Shown: positions 1 to 5,633, counted from the first letter of the stretch. The stretch is 6,021 bases of DNA from Treponema sp. (GCA_031279925.1 JAITHQ010000030.1:1-6021); one strand, 5' to 3'. Notes: a model not told the origin generated them from the sequence alone. Program-made: numbers and translations.

Positions 1-240
1 CTGGGGGGTAGCCCGCAACGTAGTGCGGGCGAAGGGGGGGCCAGACCCTTGGCGGCTGTTTGCGGAACCGGTTTGGAAACTGGCCCCCCCTTGCTATTCT
101 TTGGAAAAAAGGCGGCTGATAACCGCCCAGGGGGAATCGCTATCCCTTGCTGTGGCGCAGTAACTTGGTGGGTTTTTAGCCTGCCGCTGCCCCCGCTCCG
201 CAGGCTTACAGCGAGCTTGTTTTTTGCGGGTCAAGTTTAG
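1..240. other. gene-less GC-rich leader with hairpins
   Basis: I find no convincing gene here. Short open frames on both strands lack a ribosome binding site and do not resemble known families. The stretch holds several inverted repeats: a 7-bp stem GCCCGCA/TGCGGGC (11-17 with 24-30, loop of 6), an 11-bp perfect stem (34-44 with 80-90), a 5-bp stem GGCGG/CCGCC (111-115 with 123-127), and a 7-bp stem AGCCTGC/GCAGGCT (178-184 with 200-206). None is followed by a T-run typical of an intrinsic terminator. It could be a decayed gene or the edge of an element that starts before the window. Confidence 0.5.
34..90. repeat. 11-bp perfect inverted repeat, 35-base loop
   Basis: GGGGGGGCCAG at 34-44 is exactly complementary to CTGGCCCCCCC at 80-90, enclosing 35 bases. 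It directly follows the 7-bp hairpin at 11-30. The arms end in G- and C-runs. No adjacent T-run supports a terminator, and no function is assigned. Confidence 0.75.
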
Positions 241-313
241 CCTAAGAGCCTGTTCAAATTGTGGATTTTTGCGGTCAATAAACCGCAAAAATCCCGATTT
301 TCGGGCTCTTAGG
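241..313 (+). repeat. hairpin repeat copy A (type 1)
   Basis: The outer arms CCTAAGAGCC (241-250) and GGCTCTTAGG (304-313) are perfectly complementary over 10 bp. Inside is a 13-bp perfect stem (263-275 with 282-294, loop CAATAA). An alternative 5-bp stem CCCGA/TCGGG (293-297 with 301-305) overlaps its right arm. The same element recurs inverted at 5699-5763 (copy E), and its left end GAGCCTGTTCAAA is shared with copies B and D. It lies upstream of the regulator gene. It resembles a REP- or MITE-like intergenic repeat, but no encoded transposase is present. Confidence 0.85.
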
Positions 314-330
314 GACGGGCTTGTTGATTT
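307..330. repeat. short direct repeat flanking copy A
   Basis: The sequence TTAGGGACGGGCTTGTTGATT directly to the right of copy A recurs at 3906-3925, just right of copy C, with one base missing and one substitution. It suggests that the repeated unit, or its preferred insertion site, extends past the hairpin on that side. A shorter resemblance (CTCTAAGGAACG) follows copy E. Confidence 0.55.
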
Positions 331-356
331 GAATCGCTGTGACATACCGCTGCGCG

Positions 357-385
357 TTGACAGCCGCCCCAATTCCCCTTATTCT
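357..385 (+). promoter_or_regulatory. sigma-70-type promoter, possibly for a leaderless mRNA
   Basis: A perfect -35 box TTGACA (357-362) is followed after 17 bases by TATTCT (380-385), matching the -10 consensus at the three most conserved positions. Transcription would start around 392, at the first base of the regulator's ATG. No Shine-Dalgarno lies upstream of that ATG, which agrees with a leaderless transcript. Small inverted half-sites GCTGT (336-340) and ACAGC (360-364) flank and overlap the -35 box and could be an operator, but five base pairs is weak evidence. Confidence 0.6.
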
Positions 386-391
386 TGATAT

Positions 392-766
392 ATGACCATG
401 AGCCAATCCCTGGAGGACTACCTCGAAATGGTAAGTTTTCTTTCCGACGATGGGGATGTCCGGGTAACGGATATTGCTTCCCGGCTGGGGGTTTCAAAAC
501 CTTCGGTGCTTACCGCTCTTAAAATTATGGAAGGGCAGGGGCTTCTGGAGCATGAACGTTACCGTACGGTGAGCCTTACCCAGGAAGGAAAACGGCAGGC
601 GGCGGATATTCGGGAACGGCACCGTTTCCTTACGGCGTTTCTGCGGGATATTATTGGGGTAAACGAAGAAACAGCCGAAAAAGACGCCTGTAAGATGGAA
701 CATATCCTTTCACTGGAAACCCTTAAAAAAATACGGTCTATGGTGCAATCAAAAAAGCGAGTCTAG
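392..766 (+). CDS. DtxR/MntR-family metal-dependent transcriptional regulator
   Basis: This is a 124-residue cytoplasmic repressor-type protein expected to bind DNA when loaded with Mn(II), Fe(II) or a similar ion. Residues about 6-62 form the winged helix-turn-helix, with a recognition helix near SKPSVLTALKIM. Residues 70-118 form the metal-binding and dimerisation domain. From memory it aligns closely with Bacillus subtilis MntR: D9, E12, H77, E103 and H104 match its ligands D8, E11, H77, E102 and H103. The MntR position E99 is Cys here (C100), as in DtxR. There is no SH3-like third domain, and it is slightly shorter than MntR (142). ATG 392 fits the promoter; ATG 398 is a possible alternative start. 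No metal transporter lies in the window, so its target is unknown. Family assignment is strong; the metal is not settled. Confidence 0.9.
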   Translation: MTMSQSLEDYLEMVSFLSDDGDVRVTDIASRLGVSKPSVLTALKIMEGQGLLEHERYRTVSLTQEGKRQAADIRERHRFLTAFLRDIIGVNEETAEKDACKMEHILSLETLKKIRSMVQSKKRV

Positions 767-800
767 CGCCGGTGCAGAACGGCGGTAAAAAATTTTCCCT

Positions 801-809
801 TGGTATTAT
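801..809 (+). promoter_or_regulatory. candidate extended -10 promoter
   Basis: TGG immediately followed by TATTAT (804-809) matches an extended -10 element (TGn plus a five-of-six -10 box). There is no recognisable -35 box 16-18 bases upstream. Transcription would start near 816, leaving a leader of about 9 bases before the ATG at 825, with no Shine-Dalgarno. The downstream gene may instead be read through from the regulator gene 58 bases upstream. Confidence 0.35.
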
Positions 810-824
810 GGTTCGTGCCCAAAA

Positions 825-1637
825 ATGAGTGCTTTCATGCAAAATGAATCCTTTGAAGCGTATTACCAAAATCTCTATGGCGGGCGCTGGAAGGTGCTGC
901 GGGAAAGCCTTGTACAGGAGCATCCGGCCTTTGCCTTTATGGAAGGAGTAACCGAGCCGTATTTTATGGACTATGCCTCGGTGCTTGCCGCCCGCTCGCT
1001 GCGGCTGCCGGAACCGCGGGCGTTTAATGACGAAGGGGAACCGCCTGTCATTCTTGACGCCTGCGCCGCTCCCGGCGGAAAGTCGCTCGTAATTGCCGCC
1101 GGACTGCCGGCCCCGCTGTGGCTCCTTGCCAACGAGCGTTCCCCGGATCGGCGGCGCAGGCTTTCCAGGGCGCTGGACAGGCACCTAACCGGTGAACAGC
1201 GGGCCCGGGTACAAGTTTCCGGTTTTGACGCAGCCGCGGCGGGCAGCCGAAAAAGTGAACATGGCCGCTTTCAGGCGATTCTGCTGGACGCCCCCTGTTC
1301 CAGCGAGGCCCATGTACTCAGGGACAAAGCGGCGCTGGCTGCATGGACCCCTGCCCGTCCCCGTTTTCTGGCCCGGCGGCAGTGGGCCTTGCTCTCATCG
1401 GCGTTTCTGCTGCTTAAGGCCGGCGGCTCCCTGGTCTACGCCACCTGCGCCCTTACCCCGGAAGAAAACGATGGCGTGGCGCGGCGGCTGTTTGCAAAAT
1501 ACGGAGACGCGGTTGAACCGGACCTGCCCGTTTTTTCCGAAGGCGAGGCAACCGAATTTGGCAGAATAATCCTGCCTGACCGTTTTTGCATGGGGCCAAT
1601 GTATGTCGCCTGTTTCAAGAAAACGAAAAAACAATAG
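825..1637 (+). CDS. RsmB/NOP2/Sun-family (NSUN4-like) RNA cytosine-5 methyltransferase
   Basis: This 270-residue enzyme probably transfers a methyl group from S-adenosylmethionine to C5 of a cytosine in RNA, most likely rRNA. The SAM-binding motif DACAAPGGK is at 78-86. Motif IV, DAPCSS, is at 155-160 with C158. Motif VI, YATCALTPEEN, is at 205-215 with the presumed nucleophile C208. The family's two-cysteine mechanism is therefore intact. The N-terminus, with FEAYY at 10-14 and GGRW at 19-22, resembles the NSUN4 branch. The NusB-like N-terminal domain of RsmB and the C-terminal PUA-like extension of RsmF/YebU are both absent, so RNA recognition must rely on the core or a partner. An in-frame stop at 786-788 limits the start to ATG 825 or ATG 837; neither has a clear ribosome binding site. 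The exact target base cannot be read from sequence. Confidence 0.9.
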   Translation: MSAFMQNESFEAYYQNLYGGRWKVLRESLVQEHPAFAFMEGVTEPYFMDYASVLAARSLRLPEPRAFNDEGEPPVILDACAAPGGKSLVIAAGLPAPLWLLANERSPDRRRRLSRALDRHLTGEQRARVQVSGFDAAAAGSRKSEHGRFQAILLDAPCSSEAHVLRDKAALAAWTPARPRFLARRQWALLSSAFLLLKAGGSLVYATCALTPEENDGVARRLFAKYGDAVEPDLPVFSEGEATEFGRIILPDRFCMGPMYVACFKKTKKQ

Positions 1638-1662
1638 GCCGATACTGATTGATATGGAACAA

Positions 1663-1677
1663 AACAGAACAGAACAG
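1663..1677 (+). repeat. three tandem AACAG units
   Basis: AACAG is repeated three times without interruption in the gap between the methyltransferase and the next gene. It is a short, possibly slippage-prone tract in non-coding DNA; no function is assigned. Confidence 0.6.
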
Positions 1678-1689
1678 ATAAAGCGAAAG

Positions 1690-1717
1690 TATAGAGCCTG
1701 TTGCAACAGGCTCTATA
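1690..1717. repeat. 28-base perfect palindrome, minimal relative of the hairpin repeats (copy F)
   Basis: The left half TATAGAGCCTGTTG is exactly complementary to the right half, giving 14 uninterrupted pairs. Its core GAGCCTGTT/AACAGGCTC equals the ends of the larger repeats at 2588-2650, 5631-5694 and 5699-5763, so it looks like two repeat ends joined without the central stem. It is not followed by a T-run, so it is not a typical intrinsic terminator. It could also act as a protein-binding dyad upstream of the gene at 1762. Confidence 0.8.
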
Positions 1718-1733
1718 GAAACGCTATGGAAAA

Positions 1734-1750
1734 AACCGGCGAACCCGGTT
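1734..1750 (+). promoter_or_regulatory. small hairpin just upstream of the start at 1762
   Basis: AACCGG (1734-1739) pairs with CCGGTT (1745-1750) around a CGAAC loop. It ends 11 bases before the ATG at 1762, in the ribosome footprint, where no good Shine-Dalgarno is seen (only GTGGA). It could influence translation initiation, but this is inference from position only. Confidence 0.35.
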
Positions 1751-1761
1751 AAAGTGGAATA

Positions 1762-2565
1762 ATGAATCAGGATCAAATAAAAGAAAAACTGTTAGCGATA
1801 GAAGACGCCCCCCTGGAATTTTCCCTTATTTATTCGGGGAAAAAAAGCGCTAAGGTAAACGGGCTGTACAAGCCGGAAAGCCGGGAAATTATTATCCATA
1901 ACCGTAATTTTGAACAAAACGCAAGTGGAGACAACCTGCTGTTGTACACGGCGATACATGAATATGCCCACCACCTGCATGCCTGTTCCCGTGGCGGAAA
2001 ACTTTCTCCCCGCGCCCACACCTCGGAATTCTGGGCAATATTTCACGCCCTGCTGGAAAAAGCCGAAACAAAAAAAATCTACCGCGATGTGTTTGCCGAC
2101 GCGCCCGAACTTGCCGGTCTTACCGAAACAATCCGAAAAAAATATCTGGCCGAAAATGGCAGCATAGTCAAGGAAATGGGCAAGCTGCTCCTTAAAGCCC
2201 ACGATCTCTGCGTTTCCATCGGCGTCCGTTTTGAAGACTGGGTTGACCGCGCGCTGAGGATACCCCGTACCGCCGCGAACGTGGCGATTAAAACCTTTCA
2301 GTATGACATTAACCCCGAGGTAGGCGCGGACAATATGCGCTTCCTTGCCGGCATCCGCAGCAACAGCGACCGCAAAGCCGCCGAAACCGCCCTTGTTAAA
2401 GGCAAAAGCCCCGACACGGTAAAAATGGCCATACGGAAAGCCCCGGAAGCAGACCCCGCAGAGCGGCTGGAGCGGGAAAAAATGCGGCTTGAACGAACCA
2501 TAGAGACCCTTTCCAAACGGCTTGAGGAAGTAAAAAAAGAACTGCACGGCGCGGGCCGCAGCTGA
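1762..2565 (+). CDS. putative zinc metallopeptidase (HExxH) with HTH-like and coiled-coil regions
   Basis: I do not recognise this 267-residue protein as a named family. Residues 64-71 read AIHEYAHH, giving HExxH with H66, E67 and H70 as candidate zinc ligands and catalytic base. H86 in HTSEFW (86-91) is a good third ligand: H-x-x-E-F-W after HExxH is typical of SprT- and YgjP-type gluzincins. Residues about 150-185 (GVRFEDW, then RIPRTAANVAIK) resemble a helix-turn-helix DNA-binding segment. Residues about 233-262 are rich in E, K, R and L in heptad-like spacing and probably form a coiled coil. There is no signal peptide or membrane segment, so it should be cytoplasmic. A DNA-associated protease is a reasonable guess. 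The gene converges on the phosphoesterase at 2635. The ATG has only weak ribosome-binding signal. Confidence 0.8.
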   Translation: MNQDQIKEKLLAIEDAPLEFSLIYSGKKSAKVNGLYKPESREIIIHNRNFEQNASGDNLLLYTAIHEYAHHLHACSRGGKLSPRAHTSEFWAIFHALLEKAETKKIYRDVFADAPELAGLTETIRKKYLAENGSIVKEMGKLLLKAHDLCVSIGVRFEDWVDRALRIPRTAANVAIKTFQYDINPEVGADNMRFLAGIRSNSDRKAAETALVKGKSPDTVKMAIRKAPEADPAERLEREKMRLERTIETLSKRLEEVKKELHGAGRS

Positions 2566-2587
2566 ACCGCCAACAGCGTTCAGTCTG

Positions 2588-2650
2588 AGAGCCTGTTCAA
2601 AATCTGGAATTTTGGCGTTGCAAACGCCAAAATTCTACCTTGCAGGCTCT
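2588..2650 (+). repeat. hairpin repeat copy B (type 2)
   Basis: The outer arms AGAGCCTG (2588-2595) and CAGGCTCT (2643-2650) pair perfectly. Inside is a 13-bp perfect stem, GAATTTTGGCGTT (2607-2619) with its complement (2623-2635), around a GCA loop. It lies between two convergent genes and overlaps the 3' end of the minus-strand phosphoesterase. A 52-base stretch from AAAATCTGG onward is identical to copy C. There is no T-run directly after the stem, so terminator function is possible but unproven. Confidence 0.9.
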
Positions 2651-3708
2651 GAACATTCCCCGCCAAGCAGCCGTATCCGGGCCAGAATGTAATCAAGCTG
2701 GTCCTGGTTAAGTATCACCCGGCAATACGGCCCCAAACGTTCAGCAGGGTAACTGCCCCTGCTGACAAAACGGCGGCCCAAACCTTTGGTATACCAGTAC
2801 ACCAGGGCAATATCATGGCCGCTCAATTCAATAGCGGTAAAGCCTTTCCTGCCAATGGCGCAGCCTGAGTTAAAAAGGCAGGGTACGGGCAATTCGTCGC
2901 CATAGAGACTCTGCCGCAGCACATCGCGGCGCTCCTTGCGCTGCAGTTTGCCTAAGTCCCGGCGCAGCGCCATCACATCGCTTTCTATCCGCTCCCGATC
3001 CCCTTCACCGGAAGCGGGGTAATCGCGGCAGAGCCGTTCAATTTCAAACTTGATGTAGTCAAAGCGCCCCAGTGACTCGAACAGGGGGCGGTGGGTGTGC
3101 CCGATAATCGAAATGCAGTTGTGCTCCAGCGAGAACCGGTAAGCCTCTTTTTCCACATGGTAGCGCCGGTAGGGGCTGCGGGCCGATGAAATATTTGGTA
3201 TGCCAAATGGTTTTAGTACATACCGGATACCCGCGCCAAGCAGCTTGTTGTACCGGTTATAGAACACTGAAGATTGATGCCCGTGGTACACATAGGCGGG
3301 AATTACCCTGGTGTTGATTTGGATCACTGTGTACAGGGGATAGGGATAGGATTTTTTGAACAAAAGCGATTCATCGTGATTGCCGATAATTTTGTACAGC
3401 CGGTTATTCGCGGCAAATAAATTGAATACGGTGAATACCCGCCGCCAGCGTTCCTGTATGCTCTCCAGCGAATGCCGCTGCAATTCTTCAATATCGCCGT
3501 TCAATATAAGGTTCCAGCCCTTTTTAAAATAGTAGTCTTCTAGCGCGGTGGTAAGCAGTTCCCCGTTACCGGCGAAATCATCCCTTCTGCCGGTACCCAT
3601 GTGAAGATCGCTGACTACCAGGGCCTTGCCGCCCCAGGAAAGATCGAGTACGGCGTCGCTTTCAAAGGACCGGTTACTGATGTCTTTAAAGAAAGAAGTT
3701 TCCACCAT
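2635..3708 (-). CDS. calcineurin-like metallophosphoesterase
   Basis: This 357-residue enzyme should hydrolyse a phosphoester with two metal ions bound in the active site; the substrate is unknown. The family motifs appear in order: SDLHMG at 33-38 (D34, H36), NGDIEE at 70-75 (D72), GNHDE at 109-113 (N110, H111), YHGH at 141-144 (H142, H144) and GHTHRP at 203-208 (H204, H206). Residues 211-265 form a charged, helical insertion between the GHTH motif and the final strands. No signal peptide or membrane segment is visible, so it is probably cytoplasmic. ATG 3708 is the first usable start; no strong Shine-Dalgarno precedes it. The last four residues (EPAR) and the TAG stop are encoded inside hairpin repeat B, so the natural C-terminus may have been altered by the repeat. 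Repeats B and C bracket the gene. Its role is not indicated by neighbours. Confidence 0.9.
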   Translation of the reverse strand: MVETSFFKDISNRSFESDAVLDLSWGGKALVVSDLHMGTGRRDDFAGNGELLTTALEDYYFKKGWNLILNGDIEELQRHSLESIQERWRRVFTVFNLFAANNRLYKIIGNHDESLLFKKSYPYPLYTVIQINTRVIPAYVYHGHQSSVFYNRYNKLLGAGIRYVLKPFGIPNISSARSPYRRYHVEKEAYRFSLEHNCISIIGHTHRPLFESLGRFDYIKFEIERLCRDYPASGEGDRERIESDVMALRRDLGKLQRKERRDVLRQSLYGDELPVPCLFNSGCAIGRKGFTAIELSGHDIALVYWYTKGLGRRFVSRGSYPAERLGPYCRVILNQDQLDYILARIRLLGGECSEPAR

Positions 3709-3791
3709 GCCAATACCAGCGTAGCCCTTGCGGCGTCTTTTTACAATACGGGTCTTATGATATGCTGGGGGAGCGCCGATTAATGCAATCT

Positions 3792-3802
3792 GGAATAATT
3801 CC
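3792..3802. promoter_or_regulatory. 11-base dyad in the divergent intergenic gap
   Basis: GGAATAATTCC is a palindrome with a single central base, lying in the gap upstream of both the minus-strand phosphoesterase and the plus-strand oxidoreductase. It could be an operator half or chance; no matching promoter boxes were convincing. Confidence 0.2.
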
Positions 3803-3828
3803 GCGTTGCTTTATTCGTGCGGAGGGTT

Positions 3829-3894
3829 TAAGAGCTGTTTAAAATCTGGAATTTTGGCGTTGCAAACGCCAAAATTCTACCTTGCAGGCTCTAA
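3829..3894 (+). repeat. hairpin repeat copy C (type 2)
   Basis: It carries the same 13-bp internal stem as copy B (3849-3861 with 3865-3877, loop GCA) and an identical right half. The left outer arm has lost one C (GAGCTGTTT in place of GAGCCTGTTC), so the outer stem is imperfect. It lies in the gap between the divergent phosphoesterase and oxidoreductase genes, in the same orientation as B and D. Confidence 0.9.
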
Positions 3895-3905
3895 TATCCC
3901 GTCCC

Positions 3906-3925
3906 TTAGGGCGGGCTAGTTGATT
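3906..3925. repeat. short direct repeat flanking copy C
   Basis: TTAGGGCGGGCTAGTTGATT matches the flank of copy A at 310-330, apart from one missing base and one substitution. Together with the preceding CCCGTCCC it can also form a small bulged hairpin (CCCGTCCC TTA GGGCGGG). Confidence 0.55.
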
Positions 3926-3992
3926 GGGGAAGCGCTGGTTAAATCCAATCGAGGATAACAATCAATGTATCTTACCCAGAAAAACCAGTTTC

Positions 3993-3998
3993 AAGGAG
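3993..3998 (+). promoter_or_regulatory. Shine-Dalgarno that decides the start at 4005
   Basis: AAGGAG lies six bases before the ATG at 4005. It is the only strong ribosome binding site seen in the window and argues against an in-frame TTG at 3924 that would add 27 unconserved-looking residues. Confidence 0.85.
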
Positions 3999-4004
3999 CA
4001 TAAC

Positions 4005-5633
4005 ATGCGTTTGAACGACCGGGAATTGCAAAACCGCGTCCAGTGGGAAAAGGCCGGAATAGTACTGCCCCGCTTTGACCGGGCGGCCATGATACAGGCG
4101 ACAATGGCCTTCCCTGAATGGATTCATTTTGGGGCGGGTAATATCTTTAGAATTTTTCCCGCCGCGCTGCAGCAGCGCCTGCTGGAAGCGGGCATCGAGC
4201 GGACCGGCGTCGTGATGGTGGCGGGCAGGGACGGCGGCATCATCGAACAGGTGTTCAAGCCCTGCGATAACCTTACCCTGGCGGTTACCCTCAAGGCGTC
4301 GGGCGCTATTGAAAAAAAAGTGATCGCCAGTATCGCCTGTTCCTTCTGGATGGGTAAAGCCGAAGACTTTGAAACATTGAAGGGCATGTTCCGATCCCCT
4401 TCTCTTAAAATGGCAAGCCTTACTATTACCGAAAAGGGCTACAATATACGGGACGGCAAGGGCGATCTTCTTCCCGGCACGGAGGAGGATTTTGCCCGCG
4501 GGCCCGCGGGCGGGGAAGGCTTTGCGCCCGCAGGCTATATGGCCAAAATCGCCGCCCTGCTGTACGGGCGTTACCTTGCAGGCGCAAAGGCTGGCCGGCT
4601 TTTGCCCCTTGCCCTGGTCAGCATGGACAACTGTTCCCATAACGGAGACCGGCTCTTTACCTCGCTGGAAGCCTTTGCCGCCGCCTGGGTTGAAAGGGGC
4701 CTTGCCGAAAAAGGGTTCCTGGAATATATCCGCAACCGGGATATGGTCGGCTTTCCCTGGTCCATGATCGACAAAATTACTCCCGGCCCGGACCAGGGCG
4801 TCAAGGCTATGCTGGAAAAGGACGGTTTTGAGGACACAGGCTTGTACAGCAAAACCACGCCGACCGCTCCTTTTGTCAATGCCGAGGAACCGCAGTACCT
4901 GGTAATCGAGGACGCCTTTCCGGCGGGAAGGCCGGCTTTGGAACAGGCCGGGGTTCTCTTTACCGGCAGGGACACGGTAGACAAAGTTGAAAAGATGAAG
5001 GTCTGTACCTGCCTTAACCCCCTGCACACCGCCCTTGCGATTTTTGGCTGCCTTTTGGGCTACACCCGGATCAGCGAAGAAATGAAAAACAGCGATCTGG
5101 TAAAGCTGGTGGAAAAAATCGGCTATGTTGAAGGGCTTCCGGTGGTAAGCGATCCAGGAATAATTTCGCCTCAAACATTTATTGATGAAGTTATCAAGGT
5201 GCGGTTTCCCAACCCCTTTATGCCGGATACGCCGCAGCGGATAGCCAGCGACAGTTCCCAAAAGATACCCATCCGCTTTGGTGAAACTATCAAGGCATAT
5301 TGTGCCGGCGATACCCTTAAGGCTGCGGATTTGCGGTTTATTCCCCTGGTCCTTGCCGCCTGGCTGCGCTACCTTATGGGCTTTGACGACGAGGGCAAAC
5401 CCTTTACCGTAAGCCCCGATCCCCTCTATGCCGGTCTTGCGCCCCTGCTTGCGGGAATTAAACTGGGCGATGCCGGTCCCTTCCACACCGCTGTTGAGCC
5501 GATTCTTTCGGATCCAAAAATATTCGCGGTGAACCTGTACGAGGCGGGCCTGGGCGAAAAGGTTGAAAACTATTTTGCGGAGCTTGTAGCAGGGCCGGGG
5601 GCCGTCGCAAAAACCCTGCGGAAGTATGTATAA
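4005..5633 (+). CDS. mannitol dehydrogenase-family (polyol-specific long-chain) oxidoreductase
   Basis: This 542-residue cytoplasmic enzyme should be an NAD(P)-dependent dehydrogenase of a sugar alcohol or the reductase of a keto-sugar acid. Fructuronate reductase (UxuB type), mannitol 2-dehydrogenase and mannitol-1-phosphate dehydrogenase are the candidates, and I cannot choose between them. The N-terminal nucleotide-binding motif HFGAGNIFR is at 41-49. The family signature SMDNCSHNGD is at 206-215 and FPWSMIDKITP at 250-260. The catalytic region KVCTCLNPLH is at 332-341, with K332, N338 and H341; the Lys-Asn spacing is one residue longer than the usual KxxxxNxxH. It is longer than the roughly 490 residues usual for UxuB or mannitol 2-dehydrogenase. 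The start is set by AAGGAG at 3993. The stop codon TAA is the first three bases of repeat D. No uronate or mannitol transport gene is visible beside it. Confidence 0.9.
   Translation: MRLNDRELQNRVQWEKAGIVLPRFDRAAMIQATMAFPEWIHFGAGNIFRIFPAALQQRLLEAGIERTGVVMVAGRDGGIIEQVFKPCDNLTLAVTLKASGAIEKKVIASIACSFWMGKAEDFETLKGMFRSPSLKMASLTITEKGYNIRDGKGDLLPGTEEDFARGPAGGEGFAPAGYMAKIAALLYGRYLAGAKAGRLLPLALVSMDNCSHNGDRLFTSLEAFAAAWVERGLAEKGFLEYIRNRDMVGFPWSMIDKITPGPDQGVKAMLEKDGFEDTGLYSKTTPTAPFVNAEEPQYLVIEDAFPAGRPALEQAGVLFTGRDTVDKVEKMKVCTCLNPLHTALAIFGCLLGYTRISEEMKNSDLVKLVEKIGYVEGLPVVSDPGIISPQTFIDEVIKVRFPNPFMPDTPQRIASDSSQKIPIRFGETIKAYCAGDTLKAADLRFIPLVLAAWLRYLMGFDDEGKPFTVSPDPLYAGLAPLLAGIKLGDAGPFHTAVEPILSDPKIFAVNLYEAGLGEKVENYFAELVAGPGAVAKTLRKYV
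4494..4511. repeat. 18-base GC-only palindrome inside the oxidoreductase gene
   Basis: GCCCGCGGGCCCGCGGGC is self-complementary over its full length and lies within the codons for the ARGPAGG stretch (residues 164-170). It contains only G and C, and probably follows from Gly/Pro/Ala codon choice; a structural role is not evident. Confidence 0.6.

Noticed and set aside
237..245. TTAGCCTAA matches the centre of the DtxR operator consensus, upstream of a DtxR-family gene
   Set aside because: The flanking arms of the 19-base consensus do not match, the site is about 120 bases above the promoter, and part of it is simply the repeat end CCTAAGAGCC.
767..796. CGCCG/CGGCG hairpin followed by AAAAAATTTT as a terminator of the regulator gene
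   Set aside because: The stem is only five pairs with an eight-base loop and the T-run does not follow it directly.
1792..2547. 251-residue open frame on the minus strand opposite the peptidase-like gene
   Set aside because: Its sequence is rich in Phe and Gly with no recognisable motif, consistent with a shadow of the real gene.
3954..3964. GGATAACAAT resembles half of the E. coli lac operator
   Set aside because: The other half of the dyad is missing and a single 10-base match is expected by chance.
3924..4004. 27-residue N-terminal extension of the oxidoreductase from an in-frame TTG
   Set aside because: The AAGGAG site six bases before ATG 4005 is far better, and the extension lacks family-like residues.
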